From Leucothrix pacifica (GTDB lineage Bacteria; Pseudomonadota; Gammaproteobacteria; Thiotrichales; Thiotrichaceae): a stretch of 64,000 nucleotides of DNA. Where the stretch lies: NCBI RefSeq assembly GCF_003172875.1, contig NZ_QGKM01000052.1:1-64000 (forward strand). Direction: 5' to 3'. The notes under the pieces were generated by a model that did not search any database, had not been told where the DNA came from, and worked only from the letters and a program-made list of their open reading frames with translations. The position numbers were made by a program, and so were the translations under genes. Positions 17,335-27,486 of this stretch are shown piece by piece (positions within the stretch are counted from its first letter, which is position 1; each line of letters opens with the position of its first letter).

Positions 17335-18368
17335 TTATCACCCTGATACGCTTTAGCGTTACCACGTAACTGGTATTTGATAACGGCTTTACGATGATCG
17401 CGATAAGTATTTGTGAAGTGTGACGTACCGTCACCTCGCGCAACGAAGTAAAGCGCCTTGGAGGGTTCAGGATGCATAACCGCCTGAATCGCTTCAGCAC
17501 TTGGCGTTGAGATTGGCGTTGGTGTTAATCCATGGCGTGTATAGGTATTGTAAGGCGTAGGACGCCTCAGATCAGACTTTCTGATATTTCCTTTAAAACG
17601 GTCACCCATACCATAGATCACAGTAGGGTCAGTCTGTAACATCATGCCTTTACGAATTCTGTTTTGAAACACTTGTGCAATCAGTGGACGTTCTTCGGGG
17701 ACACCGGTTTCTTTCTCAACAATAGACGCCAAAATTAATGCTTCATAAGGATTTTTCAGAGGTACAACAGAGTCACGCTTTTCCCACTCAGCTTGTAGGA
17801 ACTGCTTCATGGCTTTGTGACTTCGCTTTAAAAAATCGACATCGGTTGTACCACGAGGATAGTTATAAGTATCCGGAAAGAACCATCCTTCCGGGTTTTT
17901 CTCATCCGAGCCTATCTTGGCCATGATATTTTCATACTTGTAATCATCTGGCGTCAGCGTTTTTACCAGATTAGGATCAGCCTGGAGCTTCTTAGCCAGC
18001 TCTTTGAAGGTAAACCCCTCCACAATCGTGGTGTTGTAGCTAATGGTCTTACCGGACGTAAAACGATCCAATAAGTCCTGAGGCCCCATACCAGGCTCAA
18101 TGGCAAATTCACCCGCCTTAATTTTATTTTCTTGTTTGGTGATTTTTGCCAGTAACTGAAACTGCCAGGCAGGCTTGATAATGCTTTGTGCTTCAAGATC
18201 AGCAGCAACTCGTCTGATATTGCTGCCTTTCTTGATTTCAAAAATTTCAGGAGCTGATTCCGAAACCTTTTGTTTGGTGAATTGCTCGTACTGAACAAAA
18301 CCATAGCCGCCAACAGCCAGGGCTGAGAGCAGTAAAAATAAAAATAAAGTAGTAAATACTGTTTTCAT
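17331..18368 (-). CDS. mltG: Endolytic peptidoglycan transglycosylase MltG
   Basis: A 345-residue inner-membrane protein of the YceG/MltG family. A single N-terminal TM helix (about 5-25) anchors a LysM-like subdomain and the catalytic domain. The catalytic Glu lies in LASIVEKETGVPEERP, the family signature. It cleaves nascent glycan strands and limits their length. In E. coli pabC separates fabF and mltG; here fabF is followed directly by mltG after 33 bp. GGAG precedes the ATG closely. Confidence 0.95.
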   Translation of the reverse strand: MKTVFTTLFLFLLLSALAVGGYGFVQYEQFTKQKVSESAPEIFEIKKGSNIRRVAADLEAQSIIKPAWQFQLLAKITKQENKIKAGEFAIEPGMGPQDLLDRFTSGKTISYNTTIVEGFTFKELAKKLQADPNLVKTLTPDDYKYENIMAKIGSDEKNPEGWFFPDTYNYPRGTTDVDFLKRSHKAMKQFLQAEWEKRDSVVPLKNPYEALILASIVEKETGVPEERPLIAQVFQNRIRKGMMLQTDPTVIYGMGDRFKGNIRKSDLRRPTPYNTYTRHGLTPTPISTPSAEAIQAVMHPEPSKALYFVARGDGTSHFTNTYRDHRKAVIKYQLRGNAKAYQGDK

Positions 18369-18401
18369 TGCTCCGCCTTTACTGGGCTAATGGTGAGTCG
18401 A

Positions 18402-19646
18402 TCAAATTTTCTTAAAGACCAATGTGCCGTTCGTGCCACCAAAACCAAATGAATTGCTCATCGCAACATCTACTTTGGCCTCACGAGCAGTATTGGCAAC
18501 ATAATCCAGATCACACGCCGGATCAGGGTTATCAAGATTAATAGTCGGTGGCAGAATCTGATCACGAACAGCAAGAACACTGAACACCGCCTCAATCCCA
18601 CCGGCTGCTCCGAGCAAGTGGCCTGTCATTGACTTAGTTGAACTCACCGCAACATTATTGGCATGATCACCCAAAGCACGCTTAAGTGCCATTGTTTCAG
18701 CAACATCGCCTGCTGGTGTCGAAGTACCGTGAGCATTGATGTAATCCACATCTTCAGGATTCAAGCCTGCATCACGTAGTGCATTCGTCATACAACGCGC
18801 AGCACCCTCGCCATCCTTAGAGGGTGAGGTCATATGGAAGGCATCACTACTCATACCAAAGCCAACGAGTTCACAATAGATCTCCGCGCCACGAGCTTTG
18901 GCTGTTTCATATTCTTCCAGCACCAAAATACCGGCACCGTCACCTAATACAAAACCGTCACGATCAGCATCCCATGGGCGACTTGCTGCTTCAGGATCAT
19001 CATTACGAGTCGATAAGGCGCGTGCCGCTGCAAAACCACCAATACCTAACGGCGTCGTTGCCATTTCGGCACCACCGGCCAACATAACATCAGCATCTCC
19101 ATAAGCGATCATACGGGCTGCATCTCCGATACTGTGAGTCGCAGTCGCACAGGCTGACACTGGTGACATATTGTGATTTCTAAGTCCATGCATAATAGAT
19201 AGATTACCTGCTACCATATTGACAATACTGCTTGGGACGAAGAAAGGTGAAATCTTTCGTGGGCCATTTTTCAGGTATGCCTCACAGTTTTTTTCAATCG
19301 TTCCGATACCACCGATACCAGAACCAACGATCACACCAATTCCATCAGCATTGTCTTCTGTGACGACAATACCTGAGTCATTCAATGCATCAGTACCTGC
19401 GCCAATACCGTAATGGATAAACGGGTCCATTTTGCGCAGATCTTTTGGTTTCATGTATTCAGTCGCGTCAAAGTCAGTCACATTCCCAGCAATTTGCACA
19501 CTGAATTCGCTGGCATCAAACAGATCCGGACTAATTCGATTGATACCGCTTTTACCGGCGACAATATTATCCCACGCTGTTTTAATTTTGGAACCAACAG
19601 GAGAAACAATTCCCAGTCCCGTTACCACTACACGACGTTTTGACAC
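18402..19646 (-). CDS. fabF: Beta-ketoacyl-ACP synthase II
   Basis: A 414-residue condensing enzyme for fatty acid elongation. The catalytic triad is C166 (SACATATHS), H306 ([11 protein letters not shown]) and H343 ([15 protein letters not shown]). The length is normal for FabF. It follows acpP on the same strand, with an intervening hairpin terminator at 19726-19760 that may lower its transcript level relative to acpP. It acts in the cytosol on malonyl-ACP and acyl-ACP. Confidence 0.97.
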   Translation of the reverse strand: MSKRRVVVTGLGIVSPVGSKIKTAWDNIVAGKSGINRISPDLFDASEFSVQIAGNVTDFDATEYMKPKDLRKMDPFIHYGIGAGTDALNDSGIVVTEDNADGIGVIVGSGIGGIGTIEKNCEAYLKNGPRKISPFFVPSSIVNMVAGNLSIMHGLRNHNMSPVSACATATHSIGDAARMIAYGDADVMLAGGAEMATTPLGIGGFAAARALSTRNDDPEAASRPWDADRDGFVLGDGAGILVLEEYETAKARGAEIYCELVGFGMSSDAFHMTSPSKDGEGAARCMTNALRDAGLNPEDVDYINAHGTSTPAGDVAETMALKRALGDHANNVAVSSTKSMTGHLLGAAGGIEAVFSVLAVRDQILPPTINLDNPDPACDLDYVANTAREAKVDVAMSNSFGFGGTNGTLVFKKI

Positions 19647-19720
19647 GATGATACTTCCTTTACTGCTATAGGATTACCGATGAGTGAATCGATAATCGAA
19701 ATATTTTTCGTTTTTCAATT

Positions 19721-19760
19721 ACACAAAGACCGCAGTTTATGTGCAATAAACTGCGGTCTT
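19721..19760 (-). terminator. Intra-operon hairpin terminator between acpP and fabF
   Basis: On the minus strand the 14-bp stem AAGACCGCAGTTTA / TAAACTGCGGTCTT is perfect, with a seven-base loop and a TTTGTGT tail. It begins 14 bases past the acpP stop. The tail is mixed, so it is probably a partial terminator that lets some transcription read into fabF. The same stem could also protect the acpP 3' end. Confidence 0.75.
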
Positions 19761-19773
19761 AACGAATCTTGAA

Positions 19774-20010
19774 TTAACCCTGCTGTGCAACAACGTAATC
19801 GATTGCCAACTGTACAGTAGTAATCTTTTCCGCTTCTTCGTCAGGGATTTCGGTACCGAATTCTTCTTCTAGTGCCATAACCAGCTCAACGGTATCCAGT
19901 GAATCCGCGCCAAGGTCATCAACGAAAGATGCAGTGTTTACAACTTCAGCTTCATCAACACCTAATTGCTCAACAACTACATTTTTGACGCGCTTTTCAA
20001 TATCACTCAT
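19774..20010 (-). CDS. acpP: Acyl carrier protein
   Basis: A 78-residue acidic carrier protein. The phosphopantetheine site is S37 in [14 protein letters not shown]. It carries growing acyl chains for FabD, FabF and FabG. Gene order fabG-acpP-fabF is conserved. GAGG lies nine bases upstream of the ATG. Codon choice looks favourable for strong expression, and a hairpin terminator follows. Confidence 0.98.
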   Translation of the reverse strand: MSDIEKRVKNVVVEQLGVDEAEVVNTASFVDDLGADSLDTVELVMALEEEFGTEIPDEEAEKITTVQLAIDYVVAQQG

Positions 20011-20094
20011 GATATTTTTTCCTCAATTAAAAAAATATAATATGCATACTATCAATATAAAAATCAAGTACACAAGTTTTGTAGCAAGACGGCA

Positions 20095-20850
20095 TTATGC
20101 CATGTGCATGCCACCGTTAATATGCAAGGTTTCACCCGTTACATAATTACCCATTTCTGAAGCTAAAAACAACACTGCATTGGCAATGTCGTCAGGTTGC
20201 CCCAACTGTCCTAATGGAATTGTCGAAGACATCGCATCTCGCTGTTCTTCTGACAAAGCTTTAGTCATATCTGTATCAATAAAACCAGGAGCGACTACAT
20301 TTGCAGTAATACCTCGTGAACCGACTTCTCTTGCCAAAGACTTTGAGAAACCGACAATACCCGCTTTCGCTGCAGCATAGTTACACTGACCGGGATTACC
20401 TGTAGCACCCACCACTGAGGCAATTGAAATAATTCTTCCATAACGTGCTTTCATCATTCCACGCAAACACGCTTTACTAAGGCGGAACACGGAACTCAGA
20501 TTCGTGTTGATAATATCATCCCACTCATCATCTTTCATACGCATTAACAAGTTGTCACGCGTAATACCGGCGTTGTTTACTAATACCTGTACCGCGCCAT
20601 ATTCATCAGTAATCACCTTCAGCAAACTTGCAATCGAATCTGCATCAGATACATCCAGTACTTTACCAGCGCCTTTAATACCGGCCTCAGCAAAGTAAGC
20701 CGAAATAGCTTCAGCCCCAGACTCAGAGGTTGCAGTTCCGACAACAATTGCACCTGACTGGCCGAGCTTCTCAGCAATCGCACGACCAATACCGCGGCTT
20801 GCACCCGTGACCAATGCAATTTTTCCGTCTAGCATAGTTTCAAAATTCAT
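20095..20850 (-). CDS. fabG: 3-oxoacyl-ACP reductase
   Basis: A 251-residue SDR enzyme that reduces 3-ketoacyl-ACP with NADPH. The cofactor motif TGASRGIG is at 15-22, NNAG near 92-95, and the catalytic residues are S145, Y158 and K162. The C-terminus ends GMHMA, with the NYVTGETLHINGG segment seen in FabG. The start at 20850 is backed by AGGA seven bases upstream. It lies three bases after the fabD stop. Confidence 0.96.
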   Translation of the reverse strand: MNFETMLDGKIALVTGASRGIGRAIAEKLGQSGAIVVGTATSESGAEAISAYFAEAGIKGAGKVLDVSDADSIASLLKVITDEYGAVQVLVNNAGITRDNLLMRMKDDEWDDIINTNLSSVFRLSKACLRGMMKARYGRIISIASVVGATGNPGQCNYAAAKAGIVGFSKSLAREVGSRGITANVVAPGFIDTDMTKALSEEQRDAMSSTIPLGQLGQPDDIANAVLFLASEMGNYVTGETLHINGGMHMA

Positions 20851-20853
20851 GTC

Positions 20854-21789
20854 TTATCCTTTCGCCGCCGTTAATGCTTTCTCTAATGACGCCATATCAT
20901 TAATTGTTAAATTACCCAGTTTGCGATTAATTCTTCGGTTAAGACCGAACAGCACCTTTCCCGGTCCAAACTCAATAATGGTGTCAGCGCCGTGGGATTC
21001 AAGCGCATGAATGGTCTCTACCCAACGAACCGGCTTATACAGCTGCTCTGCAACTGTCGTTTTCATTGACTCCTCACTACCACAAGTATCAGCACTAACG
21101 TTGTGTAGCACCGGAATGTCAGACTTTGCGAAGTTAGCTTGCGCGAGCGCTTCAGCCATATCTGCTGAGATTTCTTTTAACATACTACAATGAGACGGTA
21201 CGCTCATCGCCAACTTAATCGCCCGCTTTGCCCCCATTTCACTCAGAACCTGCATAGCACGATCAACAGCATCTGACTCTCCACCGATAACTGTTTGCTC
21301 TGGTGAATTAAAGTTTACAGCCTCAACGATTTGGCCATTCGCAGCTTTTGCGCAACCTTCAATAACAGCCTCAGCGTCCAAGCCCAAAATGGCAGCCATA
21401 CCGCCCTTTCCTTCTGGTACTGCTTGTTGCATCAGCGATGAGCGGATACCGACTAATTTTACCGTTGTCGCGTAATCAATGGTGCCACTAGCAACCAAAG
21501 CACTGTACTCACCTAAACTGTGACCGGCAGTCGCTGTCGGCATCGACCCATCTTGTGACAACCAAACGCGCCATGTTGCAACACCCGCAGCAAGCATTAG
21601 TGGTTGAGTGATCATGGTTTGGCTCAGTAGCTCTTCAGGGCCAGCGGTAACAATTTGCCAGAGGTCTTGCTCCAGAACATCAGAGGCCTGATCAAATGTT
21701 TCCTTAACAATAGGGAAATGGAATGCTAAATCATCCATCATACCCAACGACTGAGAGCCCTGACCGGGAAATACTGCTGCAAAATTCAT
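20854..21789 (-). CDS. fabD: Malonyl-CoA:ACP transacylase
   Basis: A 311-residue enzyme that moves malonyl from CoA to ACP. The catalytic Ser lies in GHSLGEYSAL; VFPGQGSQ is at the N-terminus. I place the start at the ATG 21789-21787 (MNFAAVFPGQGSQ), because the longer reading would need a TTG at 21810 and adds residues absent from the family. It is the first gene of the fab block here. fabH and plsX, which usually precede it, are missing; the upstream region is instead divergent to infA. Confidence 0.95.
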   Translation of the reverse strand: MNFAAVFPGQGSQSLGMMDDLAFHFPIVKETFDQASDVLEQDLWQIVTAGPEELLSQTMITQPLMLAAGVATWRVWLSQDGSMPTATAGHSLGEYSALVASGTIDYATTVKLVGIRSSLMQQAVPEGKGGMAAILGLDAEAVIEGCAKAANGQIVEAVNFNSPEQTVIGGESDAVDRAMQVLSEMGAKRAIKLAMSVPSHCSMLKEISADMAEALAQANFAKSDIPVLHNVSADTCGSEESMKTTVAEQLYKPVRWVETIHALESHGADTIIEFGPGKVLFGLNRRINRKLGNLTINDMASLEKALTAAKG

Positions 21790-21956
21790 GTACTTGCACA
21801 CCTGAACCAAATTAATTGCTGCGGATAATACCGCCCATAATGCAATATATCCAATAGCGCGCTCAGGGGAATTAGCAACTAACCTTATATTTAACTATTT
21901 GCGTCTTATAGTTAACTAATTAATCATAAATAAACCGCCATTCGATGAAAAATGAC

Positions 21957-21984
21957 TTGTTTAATCAATCAGGTGAGGGATAAT
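21957..21984 (+). promoter_or_regulatory. Candidate sigma-70 promoter for infA
   Basis: TTGTTT at 21957-21962 and GATAAT at 21979-21984 are 16 bases apart and lie 37 bases before the infA ATG. The rest of the 231-bp divergent gap to fabD is AT-rich and probably holds the fabD promoter as well, which I could not pin down. Confidence 0.4.
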
Positions 21985-22020
21985 ACTGCGCTTGAATGCT
22001 AAGTAAGATTATTGGAACAC

Positions 22021-22239
22021 ATGGCTAAAGAAGAAAATATTGAAATGGAAGGTACGGTCATCGAGACTTTACCAAACACAACATTCCGGGTTGAACTGGA
22101 AAACGGACACGTTGTGAATGCTCACATATCCGGACGTATGCGTAAGAACTATATTCGTATACTGACTGGTGACACGGTGACTGTTCAGCTAACACCGTAC
22201 GACCTAACGAAGGGTAGAATTACCTACCGTAGTAAATAA
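22021..22239 (+). CDS. infA: Translation initiation factor IF-1
   Basis: A 72-residue S1-like OB-fold protein, nearly the same as E. coli IF-1 ([18 protein letters not shown] at the start; [12 protein letters not shown] and GRITYRSK later). It binds the ribosomal A site during initiation. The ATG at 22021 is preferred over an in-frame TTG at 22012 because IF-1 conservation begins at MAKE. It converges on clpA, the usual gammaproteobacterial arrangement, with a shared terminator at 22291-22327. Confidence 0.97.
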   Translation: MAKEENIEMEGTVIETLPNTTFRVELENGHVVNAHISGRMRKNYIRILTGDTVTVQLTPYDLTKGRITYRSK

Positions 22240-22290
22240 TAAGCTGCGCCCTTATCGGGCATCACAGGCTTATTGATTCACCGAATACAT

Positions 22291-22327
22291 AAAAGGCGGT
22301 ACTTAATGTAATAAGTACCGCCTTTTT
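22291..22327. terminator. Bidirectional intrinsic terminator between infA and clpA
   Basis: AAAAGGCGGTACTT pairs with AAGTACCGCCTTTT around an eight-base loop. Runs of A and T flank both sides, so it can end infA on the plus strand and clpA on the minus strand. Confidence 0.92.
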
Positions 22328-22350
22328 GCGTGCTTCTATTTTATCAAACG

Positions 22351-24639
22351 TTAAGCAGGCTCAGCCTCTTTCTCGAACTCAAGCGATAACTTATCGTCCT
22401 TGACCGTGACTTTAACAACGCCACCCTTTACAAGATGACCGAATAAGATTTCATCAGCCAGTGGGCGCTTGATATTTTCCTGAATAACACGCTCCATAGG
22501 ACGTGCACCCATTTTGATATCATAGCCTTTATCAGCCAACCAACGCTTCGCCTTATCATCAACCACCAGACTAACCTGCTTCTCATCAAGCTGAGTTTCA
22601 AGACGAATCAGGAACTTATCAACAATTGAGGTAATCACCGACTCTGGCAGCGGATTAAACTGCACGATAGCATCCAAGCGATTCCGGAATTCCGGTGTAA
22701 AGGCATTTTCAATCGCCTTACTGGTATCCATCGAATGATCTTGCTGCGTAAAGCCCATAGAACTACGACTGATATCCTGCGCACCAGCATTACTGGTCAT
22801 AATCAATATGACATTACGGAAGTCAACGCTACGCCCGTTACTATCTGTCAGCGCCCCGTTATCCATTACCTGAAGTAACAGATTGAAGACATCCGGGTGC
22901 GCTTTTTCAACCTCGTCCAATAACAGAACAGCATGTGGGTTCTTATTAACGGCATCCGTTAACAGACCACCTTCGTCATAGCCAACATAGCCCGGAGGCG
23001 CACCAATTAAACGAGAAACAGTATGACGCTCCATGTACTCAGACATATCGAAACGCAGTAATTTAATACCTAAGTGTTCAGACAGCTGCTTGGTAACCTC
23101 AGTTTTACCAACCCCCGTAGGGCCGGCAAACAAGAAGGAACCGATCGGCTTTCCATCATCACGCAGACCAGAACGCGCCATTTTGATTGCGGTAACGATC
23201 TGCTTGATGGACTCATCCTGACCAAATACAACACGTTGTAAATTAGTCTCAAGACTCTTCAGTACGTCCATATCAGAACTTGAAACAGCCTTCGGTGGAA
23301 TACGCGCAATTTTCGCAACGATGGTCTCAACATCACCCACAGAAATCGTTTTCTTACGCGTCGCTTTTGGCTGAAGCTGGCGATTAGCTCCGGCTTCATC
23401 AATCACGTCAATTGCCTTATCCGGCAAGCGACGATCAGTAATATAACGAGCTGATAACTCAACTGCGGACTCAAGTGCAGGCATGGTGTATTTCACATCA
23501 TGATGCTCTTCAAAGCGCGACTTAAGCCCTTTCAGAATCTTTATCGTCTCAGGCACACTAGGCTCATTCACATCAATTTTCTGGAACCGACGCGCCAACG
23601 CACGATCCTTCTCAAAAATGCTGTGATACTCCTGATAAGTAGTTGATCCCATGCACTTCAATTCACCTGACGCTAGTACCGGCTTGATCAGGTTTGATGC
23701 ATCCATGGTTCCACCAGAGGTAGCACCTGCACCGATGATTATGTGTATTTCATCAACAAACAGAACCGCATGATCTTCATCACGAATCTGATTCAGAACT
23801 GCTTTTAAACGCTTCTCAAAGTCACCGCGATATTTTGTACCAGCAACCAAAGCACCCAAGTCTAGCGAGTAAATCGTCGCATCAGCTAATACCTCAGGTA
23901 CTTCGCCATCAACAATACGCTTAGCTAAGCCTTCTGCGATGGCAGTTTTACCAACACCTGCCTCACCGACTAATAAAGGGTTATTCTTACGACGACGACA
24001 AAGCACCTGAACCGTGCGCTCGACTTCTTCATCACGACCAATCAGAGGGTCAATTTTGCCCTCTTCAGCCATTTGATTCAGATTACTAGCGAAGCGCTCC
24101 AAAGGACTTGCTTTAGACTCGTCCTCAACAAATTCGCTTTCTTCATTATTGGTTTCAGAACCTGACTCTTCTTCATCAATAGATAAACTATCGAACGAGA
24201 TATCATCATCCTTCTGAATACCGTGAGAAATATAGTTTACAAGGTCGAGACGTGTCATTTCCTGACGCGCCAGATAATAAACAGCGTGTGACTCAGTCTC
24301 ACCGAAGATAGCAACCAGTATACTGTCACCAGTTACTTCTTCTTTGGATGAAGCCTGCACATGGTAAACAGCACGCTGCAACACACGCTGAAAACCAATG
24401 GTCGGACGACTTTCGCGACCGTCATCTTCAACTAATATGGGTGTGCTTTCTTCAATATGTCCCTCCAGCTCTTGCTGAAGCATAGGAATATTCACACCAC
24501 ATGCGCGCAGCGTTTCCGCCGCAGAAGGGTTCCTTGTCATGGATAGCAGCAAATGCTCAACAGTCACAAACTCGTGATGTTTTTCATTCGCTTCCCTGAA
24601 CAGGCTGTTTATAGAGTATTCAACTTCCGGACTCAGCAT
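22351..24639 (-). CDS. clpA: ATP-dependent Clp protease ATP-binding subunit ClpA
   Basis: A 762-residue Hsp100 unfoldase. Two N-terminal repeat units (1-145) bind ClpS. An acidic linker (145-178) leads to D1, with P-loop GEAGVGKT (225-232), and D2 with P-loop GPTGVGKT. Other marks are [12 protein letters not shown] and [19 protein letters not shown] (Walker B). Length matches E. coli ClpA (758). It feeds substrates to ClpP, which is not in this window. The gene starts 12 bp after clpS on the same strand. Confidence 0.97.
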   Translation of the reverse strand: MLSPEVEYSINSLFREANEKHHEFVTVEHLLLSMTRNPSAAETLRACGVNIPMLQQELEGHIEESTPILVEDDGRESRPTIGFQRVLQRAVYHVQASSKEEVTGDSILVAIFGETESHAVYYLARQEMTRLDLVNYISHGIQKDDDISFDSLSIDEEESGSETNNEESEFVEDESKASPLERFASNLNQMAEEGKIDPLIGRDEEVERTVQVLCRRRKNNPLLVGEAGVGKTAIAEGLAKRIVDGEVPEVLADATIYSLDLGALVAGTKYRGDFEKRLKAVLNQIRDEDHAVLFVDEIHIIIGAGATSGGTMDASNLIKPVLASGELKCMGSTTYQEYHSIFEKDRALARRFQKIDVNEPSVPETIKILKGLKSRFEEHHDVKYTMPALESAVELSARYITDRRLPDKAIDVIDEAGANRQLQPKATRKKTISVGDVETIVAKIARIPPKAVSSSDMDVLKSLETNLQRVVFGQDESIKQIVTAIKMARSGLRDDGKPIGSFLFAGPTGVGKTEVTKQLSEHLGIKLLRFDMSEYMERHTVSRLIGAPPGYVGYDEGGLLTDAVNKNPHAVLLLDEVEKAHPDVFNLLLQVMDNGALTDSNGRSVDFRNVILIMTSNAGAQDISRSSMGFTQQDHSMDTSKAIENAFTPEFRNRLDAIVQFNPLPESVITSIVDKFLIRLETQLDEKQVSLVVDDKAKRWLADKGYDIKMGARPMERVIQENIKRPLADEILFGHLVKGGVVKVTVKDDKLSLEFEKEAEPA

Positions 24640-24651
24640 TACTTAGTCTCC

Positions 24652-24972
24652 TTAGGCCTCTTCCATAGTACATAACAAGGGGTGCTGGGATTGACGAGCA
24701 TGCTCGTTAACCATTACGACCTTTGTTTCCGCGATCTCTCTGGTGAAAGTTCCACAGACACCCTTGCCTTTTTGGTGCACATTCAGCATGACGCGTGTAG
24801 CAGACTCATGATCCAGATTAAAGAACACCATTAGTACCTCGACAACGAATTCCATTGGAGTGAAATCGTCGTTGATAAGTATAACGCTATATCGTTTTGG
24901 TTCTTTGACTTCTGGGCGGGATTCCTCTACCGCCAAACCAGAATCGTGATCTATTTCATGCTCGTTCGCCAT
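24652..24972 (-). CDS. clpS: ATP-dependent Clp protease adaptor ClpS
   Basis: A 106-residue adaptor for N-end-rule substrates. The signature is [17 protein letters not shown], followed by the [13 protein letters not shown] segment of the hydrophobic N-degron pocket. It is directly upstream of clpA, with icd next upstream on the same strand. It docks on the ClpA N-domain. Confidence 0.96.
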   Translation of the reverse strand: MANEHEIDHDSGLAVEESRPEVKEPKRYSVILINDDFTPMEFVVEVLMVFFNLDHESATRVMLNVHQKGKGVCGTFTREIAETKVVMVNEHARQSQHPLLCTMEEA

Positions 24973-24999
24973 GTTACTCCCAGCCTTCCTTCTTATTTA

Positions 25000-26256
25000 T
25001 CACATGTTTTCAATGATGCGATCACCGAACTCATCGGTAGTCTGGACTTGTGCGTCGTCCATTTCATTAGCAAAATCGAAGGTTACTGTTTTTGCAGAAA
25101 TAGCACCAGAAATACCTTTAACTATAAGGTCAGCCGCTTCCATCCAACCCATGTGACGAAGCATCATTTCTGCAGAAAGAATAATTGACCCCGGATTAGC
25201 TTTATTCTGACCTGCAATCATTGGTGCAGTTCCATGAGTTGCCTCAAATACACCGATGGTGTCAGACAGGTTAGCTCCCGGCGCGATACCGATACCACCA
25301 ACCTGAGCCGCAAGTGCATCAGAAATATAATCACCATTTAGGTTTAGTGTAGCAACTACTGAATAGTTTTCAGGGTAAAGCAAAATATTTTGTAAGAATG
25401 CATCAGCAATCACATCATTCAGGATAATATCTTCACCTGTGTTCGGGTTTTTGAATGATAACCAAGGACCACCATCTAATTCTGTTGCACCAAACTCCTT
25501 ACGTGCAACATCAATACCCCAAGTCTTAAAGCCACCTTCAGTGAACTTCATAATGTTACCCTTATGTACGATCGTTACCACCTTACGGTTGTTATCGATT
25601 GCATACTGAAGTGCTTTACGCACCAAACGCTCTGTTCCCTCACGAGAAACCGGCTTTACACCAATACCCGTTGTTTCAGGGAAACGAATCTTTGTCACAC
25701 CCATTTCATCCTGAAGGAAGCTGATCATCTTTTCAGCTTCTGGTGATCCCTGCTCCCACTCAATCCCTGCATAGATATCTTCTGAGTTTTCACGGAAGAT
25801 AACCATATCCGTCTTTTCAGGCTCTTTTACCGGGCTTGGTGTTCCTTCGTAGTAACGTACCGGACGCAGGCAAGTGTAAAGATCCAATGTCTGACGCAAC
25901 GTTACGTTTAAAGAACGCATACCGCCACCGACAGGTGTTGTTAGCGGACCTTTAATAGAGACAACATAGTCCTTAACAACATCAATTGTCTCTTCCGGCA
26001 GCCACACATCGCCACCATATAGTGAGTTGGCTTTTTCACCCGCGTAGATCTCCATCCACTGGATTGCACGGTCTGTGCCATAAGCCTTGCTTACAGCAGC
26101 ATCCACAACCTTTTGCATCACTGGCGTGACATCTGCACCGATACCATCACCCTCAACGAATGGGATAATTGGCATGTCAGGGACATTCAGAGAGTAGTCT
26201 GCATTCGTTGTGATTTTTTCCCCATTCGCAGGGACGGTAATATGCTGAAAGCTCAT
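25000..26256 (-). CDS. icd: Isocitrate dehydrogenase (NADP+)
   Basis: A 418-residue E. coli-type dimeric ICDH of the TCA cycle, making 2-oxoglutarate, CO2 and [17 protein letters not shown] contains S115, equivalent to E. coli Ser113, the AceK phosphorylation site, so phospho-control is possible; aceK is not in this window. Start is placed at ATG 26256 (MSFQHITVP), because TTGGAGCC just before it is the Shine-Dalgarno, and the in-frame TTG at 26268 would consume it. It is divergent from the adenosine kinase gene. A small ATGTAG/CTACAT dyad lies at 26289-26305 in the leader. Confidence 0.97.
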   Translation of the reverse strand: MSFQHITVPANGEKITTNADYSLNVPDMPIIPFVEGDGIGADVTPVMQKVVDAAVSKAYGTDRAIQWMEIYAGEKANSLYGGDVWLPEETIDVVKDYVVSIKGPLTTPVGGGMRSLNVTLRQTLDLYTCLRPVRYYEGTPSPVKEPEKTDMVIFRENSEDIYAGIEWEQGSPEAEKMISFLQDEMGVTKIRFPETTGIGVKPVSREGTERLVRKALQYAIDNNRKVVTIVHKGNIMKFTEGGFKTWGIDVARKEFGATELDGGPWLSFKNPNTGEDIILNDVIADAFLQNILLYPENYSVVATLNLNGDYISDALAAQVGGIGIAPGANLSDTIGVFEATHGTAPMIAGQNKANPGSIILSAEMMLRHMGWMEAADLIVKGISGAISAKTVTFDFANEMDDAQVQTTDEFGDRIIENM

Positions 26257-26422
26257 TATAGGCTCCAAAAATAATATTCAGTAAATTTATGTAGTTTGGC
26301 TACATCAAGTAGCAGTGATCGGCATTGTATCAAGAATAGCCCGAATAATTATCTGTTTTATTAATATAGATCGTTTGATATTCGATTAGCCATAATCACA
26401 AAAGTAATCGTTTATCTAATTT

Positions 26423-26428
26423 TATAAT
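26423..26428 (+). promoter_or_regulatory. Candidate -10 element for the adenosine kinase gene
   Basis: A perfect TATAAT lies 47 bases before the ATG at 26475. No good -35 hexamer is at 17 bases. A start near 26436 would leave the in-frame ATG at 26439 with almost no leader, which supports the 26475 start. Confidence 0.4.
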
Positions 26429-26474
26429 GCTTTAATATATGCCCCCATTCAATAATTTCAATAGAGAATCACAA

Positions 26475-27470
26475 ATGACTTATCACGTTTATGGTATTGG
26501 CAACGCACTTGTCGATATGGAGTTCGAGGTTGCTGAAACCTTTTTGCAGGACAACAACATCGAAAAAGGCTTGATGACGCTGATCGATGAGCAGCAGCAG
26601 CAAGCACTCTCCAAGAGCCTGACTGAGTCATATGGCGTGACAAAGCGTACTGGTGGTGGCTCTGCAGCAAACAGTATTGTTGCGATAAGCCAGCTTGGTG
26701 GCAATGCATTTTATGCCTGTAAAGTTGCCGATGATGAAGGCGGTAATTTCTATATGAATGACCTTCACAAGGCAGGTGTTACTACTCGTCTCGAGCAGGT
26801 TAAGCATGACGGTATCACCGGCAAATGTATGGTTATGGTGACGCCAGATGCAGAGCGCACCATGAATACTTTTTTAGGGATTACCACTGACTTCTCTGTA
26901 AGTGAACTACATTTTGAAGATCTGAAACAGGCAGAATACATTTATATAGAAGGCTACCTGGTAACATCTGATGTCTCTCGAGCAGCAGCAATAGAAGCAC
27001 GTAAAGTAGCTGCTGATAATAACGTAAAGACAGCAATGACGTTCTCAGACCCATCAATGGTGACCTACTTCCGCGATGGTGTGGCAGAAATTATCGGTGA
27101 TGGTGTAGATATTCTTTTCAGTAATGAAGAAGAAGCAACAATATTCACTGGTAAAGACAATCTGGATGACGCAATCGCTGACCTTAAAGCACTGTGTGGC
27201 ACATTGGTACTGACACTGGGCAGCAAAGGCGCGATGATTATTAAAGACAATGATGAGCGCATCGCCATTGACCCTGTAGCAACCACTGCAGTTGACACCA
27301 ATGGCGCGGGCGATATGTTTGCAGGTGCTTACCTGTATGGCGCTACTCACGGCTTTAGCGACTTACAATCTGGCAATCTGGCCAGTGAAGCAGCCTCTAT
27401 TATTGTGTCTCGTTTTGGAACACGTCTTGAAGCCGACGAACAACAGCACCTGATCAAAAAATACTGCTGA
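26475..27470 (+). CDS. Adenosine kinase, PfkB family
   Basis: A 331-residue ribokinase-fold sugar/nucleoside kinase. The N-terminus [16 protein letters not shown] and [19 protein letters not shown] carry the PfkB signature 1 and substrate site. [16 protein letters not shown] near the C-terminus has the catalytic Asp and anion hole of signature 2. Sequence style is that of bacterial adenosine kinases next to metG or icd. It is expected to make AMP from adenosine; other PfkB substrates cannot be excluded. Start chosen at ATG 26475 rather than 26439, because family conservation begins there. metG follows 16 bp downstream. Confidence 0.85.
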   Translation: MTYHVYGIGNALVDMEFEVAETFLQDNNIEKGLMTLIDEQQQQALSKSLTESYGVTKRTGGGSAANSIVAISQLGGNAFYACKVADDEGGNFYMNDLHKAGVTTRLEQVKHDGITGKCMVMVTPDAERTMNTFLGITTDFSVSELHFEDLKQAEYIYIEGYLVTSDVSRAAAIEARKVAADNNVKTAMTFSDPSMVTYFRDGVAEIIGDGVDILFSNEEEATIFTGKDNLDDAIADLKALCGTLVLTLGSKGAMIIKDNDERIAIDPVATTAVDTNGAGDMFAGAYLYGATHGFSDLQSGNLASEAASIIVSRFGTRLEADEQQHLIKKYC

Positions 27471-27486
27471 AACAACGGATATTGAA

